Notes: a model not told the origin generated them from the letters alone. Positions 1 to 8,453 are shown, counted from the stretch's first letter. The stretch is DNA of 64,000 nucleotides from Thioclava sp. SK-1 (GCF_001705665.1 NZ_MDHA01000089.1:1-64000); one strand, 5' to 3'. Translations and numbers: made by a program.

Positions 1-147
1 AACATGCAGGATCTGGAAATGGCGACGCTCGGCTGGGTCGATTGGTTTAATCACCGGCGCTTGCTCGGCCCTATCGGAAACATACCGCCAGCAGAGGCTG
101 AACAGAACTTCTATGCACAGCGCGACGTGCTCGATATGGTCGCGTGA
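1..147 (+). pseudogene. IS3-family transposase (OrfB), 3' end only
   Basis: The first 48 codons run in frame from the window edge to TGA at 145-147. They read as the C-terminal tail of an IS3-family integrase-type transposase: the WFNHRR motif is followed by a GPIGNIPPAEAEQNFYA segment, the usual end of these DDE enzymes. The rest of the gene lies outside the window, so it cannot be judged whether the element is intact. A matching IS3 terminal repeat follows 12 bp downstream. Confidence 0.8.
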
Positions 148-159
148 AATGAAGCTATA

Positions 160-186
160 GGTCTCCGGTAAACCTGCGGCGATTCA
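160..186. repeat. Right terminal inverted repeat of the IS3-family element
   Basis: Read on the minus strand, this segment starts TGAATCGCC and ends ACCGGAGACC. That resembles the TGAACCGCCCCGG...CCGGAGACT end typical of many IS3-family elements. It lies just after the transposase stop codon, where the right end is expected. The exact outer base and any target duplication cannot be fixed without the left end. Confidence 0.6.
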
Positions 187-239
187 CATATCCAGTCTCC
201 TTCAAAGCGAGCATTGCTCACAGAAAACCGGAACGGAAG

Positions 240-602
240 TGTTGCACGTCCAAGCCGGGCGCGCTACGAAATGGTGCGCCCTTCGTCGAGATGCCAGAGG
301 CGTTCCGTCAATTGCAGGGGCCGATGCTGCGCAAGCCCGGCGGCGATCGCAAGATGGTGGAGATTCTGTCCTTGGTTTTGCATCACGACGAACAGGCCGT
401 TCTGTGCGCTGTGGAAATGGCTCTGGAGGCGGGCGTGCCGACCAAGACCCATGTGCTGAACCTGCTCCACAGGCTGGTGGATGGCACGCCGACTGACCAG
501 CCCGATGTGACGCCGCCTTCGAGCCTCGTCCTGAAGAAGGAGCCGGAGGCCAACGTCGCACGCTATGACGGACTGCGGGGAGGCACACGCCATGCGTCAT
601 GA
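240..602 (+). pseudogene. istA: IS21-family transposase IstA, C-terminal remnant
   Basis: An open frame contains the IstA-like segment PGALRNGAPF near 255-285, followed by the C-terminal helical tail (residues MPEAFRQL onwards from 291), and ends at TGA 600-602. Full IstA is about 500 residues and only about 120 remain, so the catalytic DDE domain and HTH are missing. The remnant begins about 50 bp after the IS3 right end, which suggests that IS3 insertion or an associated deletion removed the front part. The 3' end overlaps the start of istB by 11 bp, the normal istA/istB arrangement. Confidence 0.75.
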
Positions 603-1383
603 TCCCGCCGGGGGCGCAATTGTCATCATGCTACGCAGCCTTAAGATGCCAGGCATGGCGCAGGCAGTGCATGACCTCATGGAACAGGGACCGCCTGCAT
701 TTGACGCGACAATCCCGATCCTGTCGCAACTGCTCGAGGCTGAAATGGCCGAATGCGAGGTGCGCTCCATCTCCTATCACATGTAGGCCGCGCGCTTCCC
801 GGCCTACAAGGACCTGTCCGGCTTCGACTTTGCCACCAGCGCGGTCAACGAAGCCCTCGTGCGCCAACTGCATCGGTGCGGGTTCATGGACCCGGCCGAG
901 ACCGTGGTCCTGCTCGGCGGACTCGGAACTGGGAAAAGCCATGTTGTGACTGCATTGGGCGTTCAGGGCATTGAGCATCATCGCAAGCGGGTGCGCTTCT
1001 TCTCGACCGTCGAACTGGTGAATGCGCTGGAACAAGAAAAGAGCTAGGGAAAGGCTGGAAAGATCGCCGAGGCGCTGGTGAAGACCGAATTGGTGATCCT
1101 GGACGAGCTCGGCTACCTGCCGTTCAGCGCCTCGGGCGGTGCGCTGCTGTTCCATTCTCTCAGCAAACTATGCGAGCGCACCAGTGTGGTCATTACCACC
1201 AATCTGAGCTTCAGCGAGTGGGCCAGCGTTTTTGGCGACGCCAAGATGACCACTGCCCTCCTCGATCGGCTCACCCACCGCTGCCACATCCTCGAGACCG
1301 GAAACGACAGCTACCGCTTCAAAGCCAGCTCCGAGACAGCGAAAAAGAAACGGAAGGATACAGCGCCATTGACCACGTCATGA
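592..1383 (+). pseudogene. istB: IS21-family ATP-binding helper IstB, interrupted by two amber stops
   Basis: One continuous reading frame from ATG 592 encodes an IstB/DnaC-like AAA+ protein. It has the usual N-terminal LKMPGMAQA segment, a Walker A region GGLGTGKSH (around 913-940) and a Walker B segment [11 protein letters not shown] (around 1090-1122). Two in-frame TAG codons break it, at 784-786 and 1045-1047; both positions normally hold Lys or Gln codons, so single substitutions explain them. No frameshift is present. The protein is almost certainly not made in full length, and with the truncated istA the element is dead. Confidence 0.85.
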
Positions 1384-1406
1384 ACCAGAAGACATAACAA
1401 ACGGGC

Positions 1407-1441
1407 GGATCAGTTCTCGGTGACAATGCTGGGTCAGTTCT
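1407..1441. repeat. Subterminal repeats at the right end of the IS21-like element
   Basis: GGATCAGTTCT at 1407-1417 and GGGTCAGTTCT at 1431-1441 are direct repeats with one mismatch, spaced 24 bp. Multiple short terminal repeats are characteristic of IS21-family ends, where IstA binds. The element probably ends within about 20 bp after the second copy. Confidence 0.55.
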
Positions 1442-1694
1442 GAGCGGCATCAAACCCCGACAGGGTCAATAATGACGTCGCCCGCGATATTCAAATTAGT
1501 TTGAGGTGGCTTTCCAGGCCTAAGATCAATGCATCTCCCTAAGTATATGAAATTTATTGAATAATCAATGATTTGACGAAGACGGCCGGCAAGATTCGGC
1601 GCGTAAAGCGCCCAAATACGACCATTGTGCTATTGCTCTGCATGTGCTTCCTCTGCACCAATCATGAAATTGAAACACCTTAGGAGGGACGATC
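1442..1694 (+). promoter_or_regulatory. Leader region of the pqq operon
   Basis: This gene-free stretch (310 bp counting from the istB end) must contain the pqq promoter. A TTGACG hexamer at 1573-1578 could be a -35 box, but no good -10 lies at the right distance, so I do not fix a promoter. A short perfect hairpin GGCGC-GTAAA-GCGCC lies at 1598-1612. A strong Shine-Dalgarno sequence TAGGAGGG at 1681-1688 precedes pqqA. I see no known riboswitch fold. Confidence 0.4.
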
Positions 1695-1793
1695 ATGGCT
1701 TGGGCAAAACCAGTTTTGCGTGAAATCGACTGTGGTATGGAAATCAATATGTATGGCCCGGATTCGGGCGATGAAGGCGGCGTGTTGTTCTAA
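1695..1793 (+). CDS. pqqA: PqqA, PQQ precursor peptide
   Basis: This 32-residue peptide starts MAWAKPVLREI and carries the PqqA hallmark Glu and Tyr at residues 16 and 20 (EINMY). In PQQ synthesis these two side chains are cross-linked by the radical SAM enzyme PqqE with the chaperone PqqD, then cut out and oxidised to the cofactor. The start is set by the strong ribosome binding site TAGGAGGG seven bases upstream. The gene is first in a pqqABCDE operon and is short enough to be missed by gene callers. The tail after Tyr20 is rich in Gly and Asp and variable, as in other PqqA peptides. The identification is secure from motif plus position. Confidence 0.95.
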   Translation: MAWAKPVLREIDCGMEINMYGPDSGDEGGVLF

Positions 1794-1820
1794 GACGCCG
1801 ATCCGCGCGGAGGCAGATAT

Positions 1821-2717
1821 ATGACGATCAACGCGCGTATACTGGGGGCGGCGGCCGGTGGTGGCCTCCCCCAATGGAACTGTGGCTGTCGCAACTGTAT
1901 CGCAGCACGGGCGGGCACTCTTCCGGCGCAATCTCAAAGCTCGGTCGCGGTAAGCGGGAATGGGCGTGATTGGGCAATTTTGAATGCATCACCAGATATT
2001 CGCGACCAGATGGCAGCGGCCCCGCAGTTGCATCCCACAGGCCTGCGTGACTTGCCGCTGCGCGCGGTTGTGGTGACCAATGGCGATATTGATCACGTCG
2101 CTGGCCTGTTGGTGCTGCGTGAAAGTCAGCCCTTTACGCTGTTTGCCACGGCGGAAATTCACGATGTCCTGGCCGCCAATCCGATCTTTGACGCCCTGCG
2201 CCCTGACTGTGTTGCGCGCGCACGGATCACATTGGACCAACCGTTTGAATTGGTTCCCGACCTGATGGCGACATTGTTTGCCGTACCGGGGAAAGTTCCG
2301 CTGTATCTGGAAGGTGAGACAGTTAAGACCGATCTGGTGGGCGAGCAGACGGTGGGTGTGGAGCTGCGCACTGCCACATCGCGCGCCTATTACATCCCGG
2401 GCTGCGCACATGTGCCCGCAGATCTGGCGCAGCGATTGCGCGGTGCGGATCTGGTGATGTTTGACGGCACGTTGTGGTCTGATGACGAGATGATCCGCGA
2501 AGGACTTAGCCAAAAAACGGGGCAACGTATGGGACATATCTCGATCTCGGGGGAGGGCGGCAGTATGAAGGCGCTCCAGGATCTGGATATTACCCAAAAA
2601 GTTTTCGTGCATATGAACAATTCCAACCCTGTTCTGGACCCGGCGTCAAACCAAACGCGCGCGGCCAATGAATGTGGCTGGGTGATCGGGCGCGACGGAA
2701 TGGAGATTTCGACATGA
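1821..2717 (+). CDS. pqqB: PqqB, metallo-hydrolase-fold PQQ biosynthesis protein
   Basis: This 298-residue protein has the PqqB signature: an N-terminal ILGAAAGGGLPQWNC segment with a Cys cluster (C21, C23, C26) that binds structural zinc in known PqqB, and a degenerate metallo-beta-lactamase motif DIDHVAGLL. PqqB belongs to the metallo-beta-lactamase superfamily and is thought to act as an oxygenase on the excised Glu-Tyr precursor. The length is normal for the family (about 300). It follows pqqA by 27 bp and overlaps pqqC by ATGA, so translation is probably coupled. Confidence 0.95.
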   Translation: MTINARILGAAAGGGLPQWNCGCRNCIAARAGTLPAQSQSSVAVSGNGRDWAILNASPDIRDQMAAAPQLHPTGLRDLPLRAVVVTNGDIDHVAGLLVLRESQPFTLFATAEIHDVLAANPIFDALRPDCVARARITLDQPFELVPDLMATLFAVPGKVPLYLEGETVKTDLVGEQTVGVELRTATSRAYYIPGCAHVPADLAQRLRGADLVMFDGTLWSDDEMIREGLSQKTGQRMGHISISGEGGSMKALQDLDITQKVFVHMNNSNPVLDPASNQTRAANECGWVIGRDGMEIST

Positions 2718-3460
2718 CGCAATCACGCGATGCGTTTGAGGCACGGCTGCGCCAAATCGGGGCAGAGCGCTATCACGACAAACATCCGTTTCATGATATG
2801 CTGCACAGTGGCAAATGCACCCCTGATCAGGTGCGCGCCTGGGTGCTGAACCGATATTACTATCAACACACAATTCCGATGAAAGACGCGGCATTCATGA
2901 GCCGCGTTGAAGAGCCAAGCCTGCGCCGCGCGTGGCGCTCTCGGATCGAAGATCACGATGGGCATGGCGAAAATGAAGGAGGGATTGAACGCTGGCTGCG
3001 TTTGGCGGATGCCGTAGGTCTTGACCGTGATTATGTCGCATCGCGCCGTGGCGTCTTGCCGGCGACCAAATTTGCCTGTGATGCCTATACACGTTTCGTG
3101 CGCGACAAGACGCTGTTGGAGGCTGTCGCCTCCTCCCTCACCGAACTTTTTGCGCCCAAGATCCATGCGAACCGGATTGAGGGCCTGTTGGCGCATTATG
3201 ATTTTGCCGATGATCGCGCGTTGTCCTATTTTAAACGCCGGCTGGCAGAGGCACCAAAGGATGTGGCCTTTGGGCTGGCCTGGGTATTGGATTACGCCGA
3301 CACGCAAGAGAAACAAGATGCGGCGGCGGCGGCATTGGAATTCAAGACCGATGTGCTTTGGGCGCAGCTTGATGCGCTGTATTGCGCCTATGTCGCGCCG
3401 GCGCGCATACCGCCGGGCGGCTGGTTGCCCGGAACCTACATGCGGGCGGTGGCGGCATGA
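2714..3460 (+). CDS. pqqC: PqqC, pyrroloquinoline-quinone synthase
   Basis: This 248-residue cofactor-less oxidase catalyses the last step of PQQ synthesis, ring closure and eight-electron oxidation. Conserved PqqC segments are visible: HPFHDMLHSG near the start, WVLNRYYYQHTIPMKDA, HRIEGLLAHY-like and the C-terminal LAWVLDYADTQEKQ. The ATG at 2714 overlaps the pqqB stop by 4 bp and gives the normal family length. An upstream in-frame start at 2672 would add unconserved residues inside pqqB, so I reject it. Confidence 0.95.
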   Translation: MTQSRDAFEARLRQIGAERYHDKHPFHDMLHSGKCTPDQVRAWVLNRYYYQHTIPMKDAAFMSRVEEPSLRRAWRSRIEDHDGHGENEGGIERWLRLADAVGLDRDYVASRRGVLPATKFACDAYTRFVRDKTLLEAVASSLTELFAPKIHANRIEGLLAHYDFADDRALSYFKRRLAEAPKDVAFGLAWVLDYADTQEKQDAAAAALEFKTDVLWAQLDALYCAYVAPARIPPGGWLPGTYMRAVAA

Positions 3461-3732
3461 TTGCCGCAGGCGCAGTGCCGAAAATTCCGCGTGGCGTGCG
3501 CTTGCATTGGGATCATATCCGCGATCGCTGGGTGTTGTTGGTTCCCGAAAAGACCATCGCGTTGGATCAAATTGGCCATGCGATTATATCGAAAATCGAC
3601 AATCATGCCGATTTTGCCACATTGGTCGCCCGGTTGGCGACAAAATATGACGCGCCTGACAGCCAGATTGCACCCGATGTTTCAGGCTTTATTGAAACGC
3701 TCGCGGCGCGGCGTATTTTGGAGGTCCTATGA
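3457..3732 (+). CDS. pqqD: PqqD, PqqA-binding chaperone
   Basis: This 91-residue PqqD presents the PqqA peptide to PqqE (a RiPP recognition element). It has the family pattern IPRGVRLHWDHIRDRWVLLVPE near the N-terminus, followed by a winged-helix-like C-terminal half. The start at ATG 3457 overlaps pqqC by 4 bp, and the stop overlaps pqqE by 4 bp. It is a separate gene, not fused to pqqC or pqqE as in some bacteria. Confidence 0.93.
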   Translation: MIAAGAVPKIPRGVRLHWDHIRDRWVLLVPEKTIALDQIGHAIISKIDNHADFATLVARLATKYDAPDSQIAPDVSGFIETLAARRILEVL

Positions 3733-4838
3733 AAATCCCGCCGCCGATGGCGATGTTGGCCGAGCTGACGCACCGTTGCCCATTGTCCTGCCCATACTGT
3801 TCTAACCCGCTGGAATTAGAGCAAAGATCGCGTGAATTGTCGACGCGAGACTGGGTTCGCGTGTTTCAAGAGGCCGCGCAAATGGGTGTTTTGCAACTGC
3901 ATCTGTCGGGTGGGGAACCTGCAAGTCGGCGCGATTTGGTGCAGCTGGTACAGGCGGCGCAACAAGCGGGGCTGTATACCAATCTTATCACCTCTGGGAT
4001 CGGATTGACCAAGGCACGGCTAGAAGAGCTGGATCGCGCAGGGCTGGACCATGTGCAACTGTCACTTCAGGGGACCGATGCGCAGATGGCTGACAGGATC
4101 GGTGGCTATAAAGGTGGGTTTGACCGCAAGATGGAAGTGGCGGGTTGGATTGGGCAGATTGGCTTTCCGCTGACATTGAATTGTGTGCTGCACCGCGAAA
4201 ATCTGCATCAATTGCCTCGTGCGTTAGATATGGCGCAAGAGATGGGCGCGCGCCGCATCGAGGTCGCGATTGTGCAGTTTTACGGCTGGGCAATGAAGAA
4301 CCGGGATGCGCTGATGCCCACCCGTGAGCAGGCGCGCGAGGCCGAAGTGATTGTCGCCAAAGCGCGTGAGGTGCTGAAAGGCCAGCTGATGATTGATTTT
4401 GTCCCGGCCGATTACCACGATGATTACCCAAAGCGCTGCATGAGCGGCTGGGGCTCGGTTGGGTTGAATGTCACGCCAGAGGGCACGGTTTTGCCGTGTC
4501 ATGCGGCGCAAACGATCAAACATCTTGAATTTTGGTCGGTCAAAGATCGCGCTTTGTCGGAAGTTTGGTATGACAGCCCTGCGTTCAATGCTTATCGCGG
4601 CGATGCGTGGATGAAAGAGCCGTGCCGCTCGTGCGAGCGCAAGCATATCGATCTGGGCGGGTGCCGCTGCCAGGCTTTGGCGATTTCAGGGGATCCTGCG
4701 GCGGCCGATCCGGTATGTATCAAATCGGCCGATCATGTGAAGATGATGCAACTGGCCCAAGGGACGCCGGGTGCGGCCCCTGCGCCGTTGCAGTATCGGG
4801 CACAACCGGGGAAATCGCCCGTCCGAAGCGACGGATGA
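3729..4838 (+). CDS. pqqE: PqqE, radical SAM PqqA cross-linking enzyme
   Basis: This 369-residue radical SAM enzyme has the CxxxCxxC motif at C17, C21 and C24 and a C-terminal SPASM domain rich in cysteines (CMSGWGS, LPCHAA, PCRSCERK and GGCRCQA segments). It forms the carbon-carbon bond between Glu and Tyr of PqqA. It is the last gene of the operon and converges with the GntR gene only 3 bp away. No pqqF-type protease gene is in the window, so the peptide must be trimmed by a protease encoded elsewhere. Confidence 0.95.
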   Translation: MKIPPPMAMLAELTHRCPLSCPYCSNPLELEQRSRELSTRDWVRVFQEAAQMGVLQLHLSGGEPASRRDLVQLVQAAQQAGLYTNLITSGIGLTKARLEELDRAGLDHVQLSLQGTDAQMADRIGGYKGGFDRKMEVAGWIGQIGFPLTLNCVLHRENLHQLPRALDMAQEMGARRIEVAIVQFYGWAMKNRDALMPTREQAREAEVIVAKAREVLKGQLMIDFVPADYHDDYPKRCMSGWGSVGLNVTPEGTVLPCHAAQTIKHLEFWSVKDRALSEVWYDSPAFNAYRGDAWMKEPCRSCERKHIDLGGCRCQALAISGDPAAADPVCIKSADHVKMMQLAQGTPGAAPAPLQYRAQPGKSPVRSDG

Positions 4839-4841
4839 TTG

Positions 4842-5543
4842 TTACAATTCCAGCGGCGAATTTTCATCCGCGATCAACGCGGTCAATAGCCCGCGCCGCG
4901 TGTTTTCAGTGTGCACGCTGATCGCTTCTCGCGCTGCGGCAGGATCGCGCGCGCGCAGGGCGGTGACAATGCGCGTGTGGTCCTCATGGGTTTCGGGTGT
5001 GACATCGCGGATCGTTGCGCCCATGTGGAAAAGCCGCGTGCATTCCTCTAGGTAGCCGCTGATCAGCGTGTGCAGGCGTGGCACCCGTGCGCCCTGTGCA
5101 ATGGCAGCGTGAAACCGGTTGTTCGCTGCGACAAATTCCAACACAGGTAAGGTACGATCCTGACCATAGGTTTTTTTCGCCAGCGCCTCTAGCGTTTCAA
5201 GCTCTTCATCTGTCATCCGCAAAGCGGCGAGTTCAGCTGCCACGGATTCTAATGCTTTGCGCACGGTGAAAATATCGGTGATATCCTTCACGGTGACAGG
5301 GGTGATGCGATACCCACGCCGTGGAAAGGCCTCAACCAGACCTTCCAACGTTAGTCGCGCCAAGGCCTCACGTACGGGTGTTTTACTCATGGACAAGCGT
5401 GCGGCCAGCTCTTGTTCCCCGATATCGGTGCCGGGGCGCAAGGTGCAGGTGATGATGTCTTCTCGCAATTGCGCATAGGCCTGATCGGTCAGCGACACGG
5501 CCTTTGCGCCCCGCTCGGCGGTGGCTTTTGATGTCCGTGTCAA
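4842..5543 (-). CDS. GntR-family regulator, FCD (FadR) subfamily
   Basis: This 233-residue regulator has an N-terminal winged helix (AYAQLREDIITCTLRPG, then LSMSKTPVREALARLTLEGLVE) and an all-helical FCD ligand domain, where acidic and His residues usually bind a metal-coordinated organic acid. I chose a TTG start at 5543: it overlaps the stop of the upstream aminotransferase in a TTGA junction and has a GGGAGAG ribosome binding site nine bases before it. No ATG lies before the HTH. It is the last gene of the minus-strand operon starting at 11005 and is the likely local regulator. The ligand is unknown. Confidence 0.85.
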   Translation of the reverse strand: MTRTSKATAERGAKAVSLTDQAYAQLREDIITCTLRPGTDIGEQELAARLSMSKTPVREALARLTLEGLVEAFPRRGYRITPVTVKDITDIFTVRKALESVAAELAALRMTDEELETLEALAKKTYGQDRTLPVLEFVAANNRFHAAIAQGARVPRLHTLISGYLEECTRLFHMGATIRDVTPETHEDHTRIVTALRARDPAAAREAISVHTENTRRGLLTALIADENSPLEL

Positions 5544-6700
5544 TCTGGCTCTCCCATATGCATATGTACGGCGGCTGCGATCCGCTTTAACGCCTGCTCC
5601 AACAGCTTAGGCGTGCAACCATAATTGAGCCGTGCCCAGCCTTCCAGCCCCGACCCGAATTCCGTGCCGCCACTTAGGGCGACACGCGCATGGGTCAGGA
5701 AAAATTCGGCAGCGGGGCAAGGCAGCCTTAACGCCGAGAAATCAATCCACGCCAGGAACCCGGCCTGTGGCAGCACCAGTCTGGCCCCCGGCACCAGCAC
5801 CGCAAGGCGTCGGGCCAAGAGATCACGATTGGCCTGTAGAGTGATGCGTATGGTGTCACGCCATTCGGTGCACAGATCATAGGCAGCGCACATACCCGTC
5901 AGCCCCAGAATATTCACACTGTCGACCATACCGTGTCTCGCAGCTTCAAACCGGGCTCGCAGCCCGGCATCGGGCACAATGGCAAAAGCGGTCTTCAGCC
6001 CCGGCACATTCCATGTTTTCGATGCCGCCATCAACGTGACAGAGCGCGCCGCGATTTGGCTCGACAGCGATGCAATAGGGATATGTTTCCGCCCGTCCAA
6101 CACCATGCCGCAATGGATTTCATCGGAAATCACCACCATATTGTGACGCAGACACAGCTCGGCACGGTTTTCCAGCTCGGACCGGGTATAGACCCGCCCT
6201 GTCGGGTTTTGCGGATTACACAGCAGCAACGCGTCGCTGTCTTTTGCGGCGCGTTCCATAGCATTGGTGTCGCTGATCCAATGATCGCCTCCTGCCTGGA
6301 CCTGCCAGACACCATGCTGCCTTAGGCCCCAGTGGGACGGGGCTGCACGCAGTGGCGCATATACTGGTAGTTCTTGCATTACCGCACCATCGTGGGGGGT
6401 GAATGCCGATAGCGCCATGTTAAAGCCCGGCTCCACGCCGGGCAAAAACACCAGCCACTCTGGATCAATGGTCCAGCCGAAATCGCGCGCCATCGCCCGG
6501 ACCAAAACATCGCGCTGTTGCGGCGTTGCCCGGCCATAGCCCAGCACCCCATGATCCAGCCGCGCACGGATGGAGTGCGTGATTTGCGGATCGGCGGCGA
6601 AATCCATATCTGCAACCCAAAGCGGCAAGACGTCACTGTCATATCGGCGCCATTTGTTGCTATCGCTGCCCTGACGATCGGGTGCAAACAGCGTTGTCAT
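5540..6700 (-). CDS. MalY/PatB-like PLP-dependent aminotransferase or C-S lyase
   Basis: This 386-residue fold-type I PLP enzyme has segments typical of the MalY/PatB branch: SNKWRRYDSDVLPLWVADMDF at the N-terminus, LLCNPQNPTGRVY, ISDEIHCGMV, and the PLP lysine in AASKTWNVPGLK. Members cleave cystathionine or other cysteine S-conjugates to pyruvate, ammonia and a thiol; some are aminotransferases. The start at ATG 6700 overlaps the upstream SDR stop by 1 bp; the longer frame from 6772 would lie inside that gene. With a rhodanese and a peptide-type transporter nearby, a sulfur amino acid substrate is a reasonable inference. Confidence 0.8.
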   Translation of the reverse strand: MTTLFAPDRQGSDSNKWRRYDSDVLPLWVADMDFAADPQITHSIRARLDHGVLGYGRATPQQRDVLVRAMARDFGWTIDPEWLVFLPGVEPGFNMALSAFTPHDGAVMQELPVYAPLRAAPSHWGLRQHGVWQVQAGGDHWISDTNAMERAAKDSDALLLCNPQNPTGRVYTRSELENRAELCLRHNMVVISDEIHCGMVLDGRKHIPIASLSSQIAARSVTLMAASKTWNVPGLKTAFAIVPDAGLRARFEAARHGMVDSVNILGLTGMCAAYDLCTEWRDTIRITLQANRDLLARRLAVLVPGARLVLPQAGFLAWIDFSALRLPCPAAEFFLTHARVALSGGTEFGSGLEGWARLNYGCTPKLLEQALKRIAAAVHMHMGEPD

Positions 6701-7449
6701 TATAGCCCCCGGATCATGCCGCCATCTACGCGCACCATAGAGCCGGTGACATAGGCCGATTGCTCGGCGCATAGGAAGGTAACGACTGCGCCAAATTCCT
6801 CGGGTGTGCCATAGCGGCCGACGGGGATGGTTTTGCGGCTGGCCTCTTGCACGGCATCCAGCGAAGCACCAGATTTATCGGCCTTGTTTCCGTCCAGCTG
6901 CGCCAGGCGGTCGGTTGCGATCCGACCTGGTAGCACCATATTCACCGTAACCCCATGTGGCGCGACCTCTTGTGCCAGTGTTTTCGACCAGCCGGCAATG
7001 GCCCCGCGTACCCCGTTTGATAACGCAAGATTGGGAATGGGCTGCACGATGCCCGATGACCCGATGGTCACAATCCGGCCCCAGCCTTTGGCAATCATAC
7101 CGGACAAAGCGGCATCGGTAATCGCAAAGATCGGATTGGCCATGGTGGCAAAGGCGGCCTGCCATGCGGCGGAAGGTTGGTCTTTGGCCGGGCCAGAGGC
7201 AGGGCCGCCGCAATTGTTGATCAAGATATCGACCGGATTTTCAGCCAGCCGTTGAATCAATGCAGCAACGCTATCGGCATCGGCCAGATCCAGCGCAAGC
7301 CCTTGCATTCCATCTGCAGGGGCTGTGCCCGACCGTGAGGCTGCGATGACATGCGCACCTTCCGCTGCCAATAATGTCGCGCTTGCCGCGCCAAGCCCCC
7401 GGCTTGCGCCCAATACCAAAGCGGTTTTACCCTGTAATCCCAGATCCAT
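6700..7449 (-). CDS. Atypical short-chain dehydrogenase/reductase family protein
   Basis: This 249-residue Rossmann protein has a clear NAD(P) motif GASRGLG (residues 14-20), an NNCGGPA segment and a C-terminal VTGSMVRVDGGM typical of classical SDRs. The catalytic YxxxK is absent: where YSASK is expected the sequence reads LALSNG. A known subgroup of SDRs shows this same LALSN pattern, so the protein may bind cofactor without normal carbonyl reduction. It overlaps both neighbours by 1 bp, so it is tightly coupled in the operon. Confidence 0.8.
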   Translation of the reverse strand: MDLGLQGKTALVLGASRGLGAASATLLAAEGAHVIAASRSGTAPADGMQGLALDLADADSVAALIQRLAENPVDILINNCGGPASGPAKDQPSAAWQAAFATMANPIFAITDAALSGMIAKGWGRIVTIGSSGIVQPIPNLALSNGVRGAIAGWSKTLAQEVAPHGVTVNMVLPGRIATDRLAQLDGNKADKSGASLDAVQEASRKTIPVGRYGTPEEFGAVVTFLCAEQSAYVTGSMVRVDGGMIRGL

Positions 7450-8375
7450 CAGTTCAATTCCTTCAATCGTTTATTTTGCCGAGCCAGCAGGCGCTCAACC
7501 TCGACAATTGCTTCAGGGGCCAGTCCTGTGCCCGGTGCGCGCAAGGCGTCGCAGGCAATGGCACCGCGCTTGGCCAGCACATATTTGCGCACGGCCAATC
7601 CGGCGCCGGGCTGTTGTTCATACCGGACCAGGGGCAGATAGGCGTCAAAGATATCCTGGGCCCGGTCCATTTCGCCGGCCCTAGCCAGTCGCACGACATC
7701 TGCTAACATCTCGGGAAAGCCGAAACCGGTCATCGCGCCGTCTGCACCGCGCGCCATTTCCTCGGGCAAGAACACCCCTCCATTTCCGCATAAGATTGAG
7801 ATATGGCGCCGACCCTTTGCCTCGGCTTGGCGTAATGTGGTGATTTTCGGCAAACCCGGCCAATCCTCATGCTTAAGCATGACAACCTGTGGCACGTCGT
7901 CAATGATCTGGCCCAACACCTGATCCGAGATATGCACACCCGTGGCCAGCGGAAAATCTTGCAGCACAATTGGCACGCCCGCCCCCAGCGTTTCGGCGGT
8001 CTGTGCGAAATATCGGTGGATCTGGGGATCAGTTTTCAGGTTGCCCGGCGTGGTCACCATACATCCCGCAGCGCCTATATCCATGACAGCCGCGCCCAGT
8101 TCACCGATCGCAGCGAGGCCCGGCGCAGACACACCTACAACGACCGGCTTTGTCCCGGCGCGCTTTATCACATGGCGCGCCACGGCACGGCTTTCGGCCT
8201 GTGTCAGTTTGGGGGCTTCGCCCATCATACCAAGGATAGTCAGCCCATCGGCGCCATTTTCAAAATAGAAATCCACCACTCGGTCTAGACTGTCGAAATC
8301 GATTGCGCCAGTTTCGGTGAACGGGGTGACGGAGATGACATAGACACCTTTGGCATCTGTGGTTAGAAGGGTCAT
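7449..8375 (-). CDS. DapA/N-acetylneuraminate-lyase family aldolase, DHDPS-like
   Basis: This 308-residue class I aldolase-fold protein has the Schiff-base lysine at K168 (VVMLKHED). It differs from true dihydrodipicolinate synthase: the T-T pair after GE is A-P (MGEAPKL), and the catalytic Tyr of the YNVP motif is replaced (VLQDFP). It therefore probably acts on a different 2-keto acid, as an aldolase or dehydratase-decarboxylase. It follows the racemase-like gene by 78 bp and overlaps the SDR by 1 bp. AAGGA precedes its ATG. Confidence 0.8.
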   Translation of the reverse strand: MTLLTTDAKGVYVISVTPFTETGAIDFDSLDRVVDFYFENGADGLTILGMMGEAPKLTQAESRAVARHVIKRAGTKPVVVGVSAPGLAAIGELGAAVMDIGAAGCMVTTPGNLKTDPQIHRYFAQTAETLGAGVPIVLQDFPLATGVHISDQVLGQIIDDVPQVVMLKHEDWPGLPKITTLRQAEAKGRRHISILCGNGGVFLPEEMARGADGAMTGFGFPEMLADVVRLARAGEMDRAQDIFDAYLPLVRYEQQPGAGLAVRKYVLAKRGAIACDALRAPGTGLAPEAIVEVERLLARQNKRLKELN

Positions 8376-8453
8376 TGATCGTGTCCTTGATCGAAAAGCC
8401 GCCCTGGCAGACGGCAGAGGATGTTCGCGATGTTCGCGATGTTGGCGTAATTG

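Noticed and set aside
592-1383. Amber codons in istB as programmed read-through or pyrrolysine
   Set aside because: The element also lacks most of istA, and both stops lie at ordinary Lys/Gln positions, so decay is the simpler reading.
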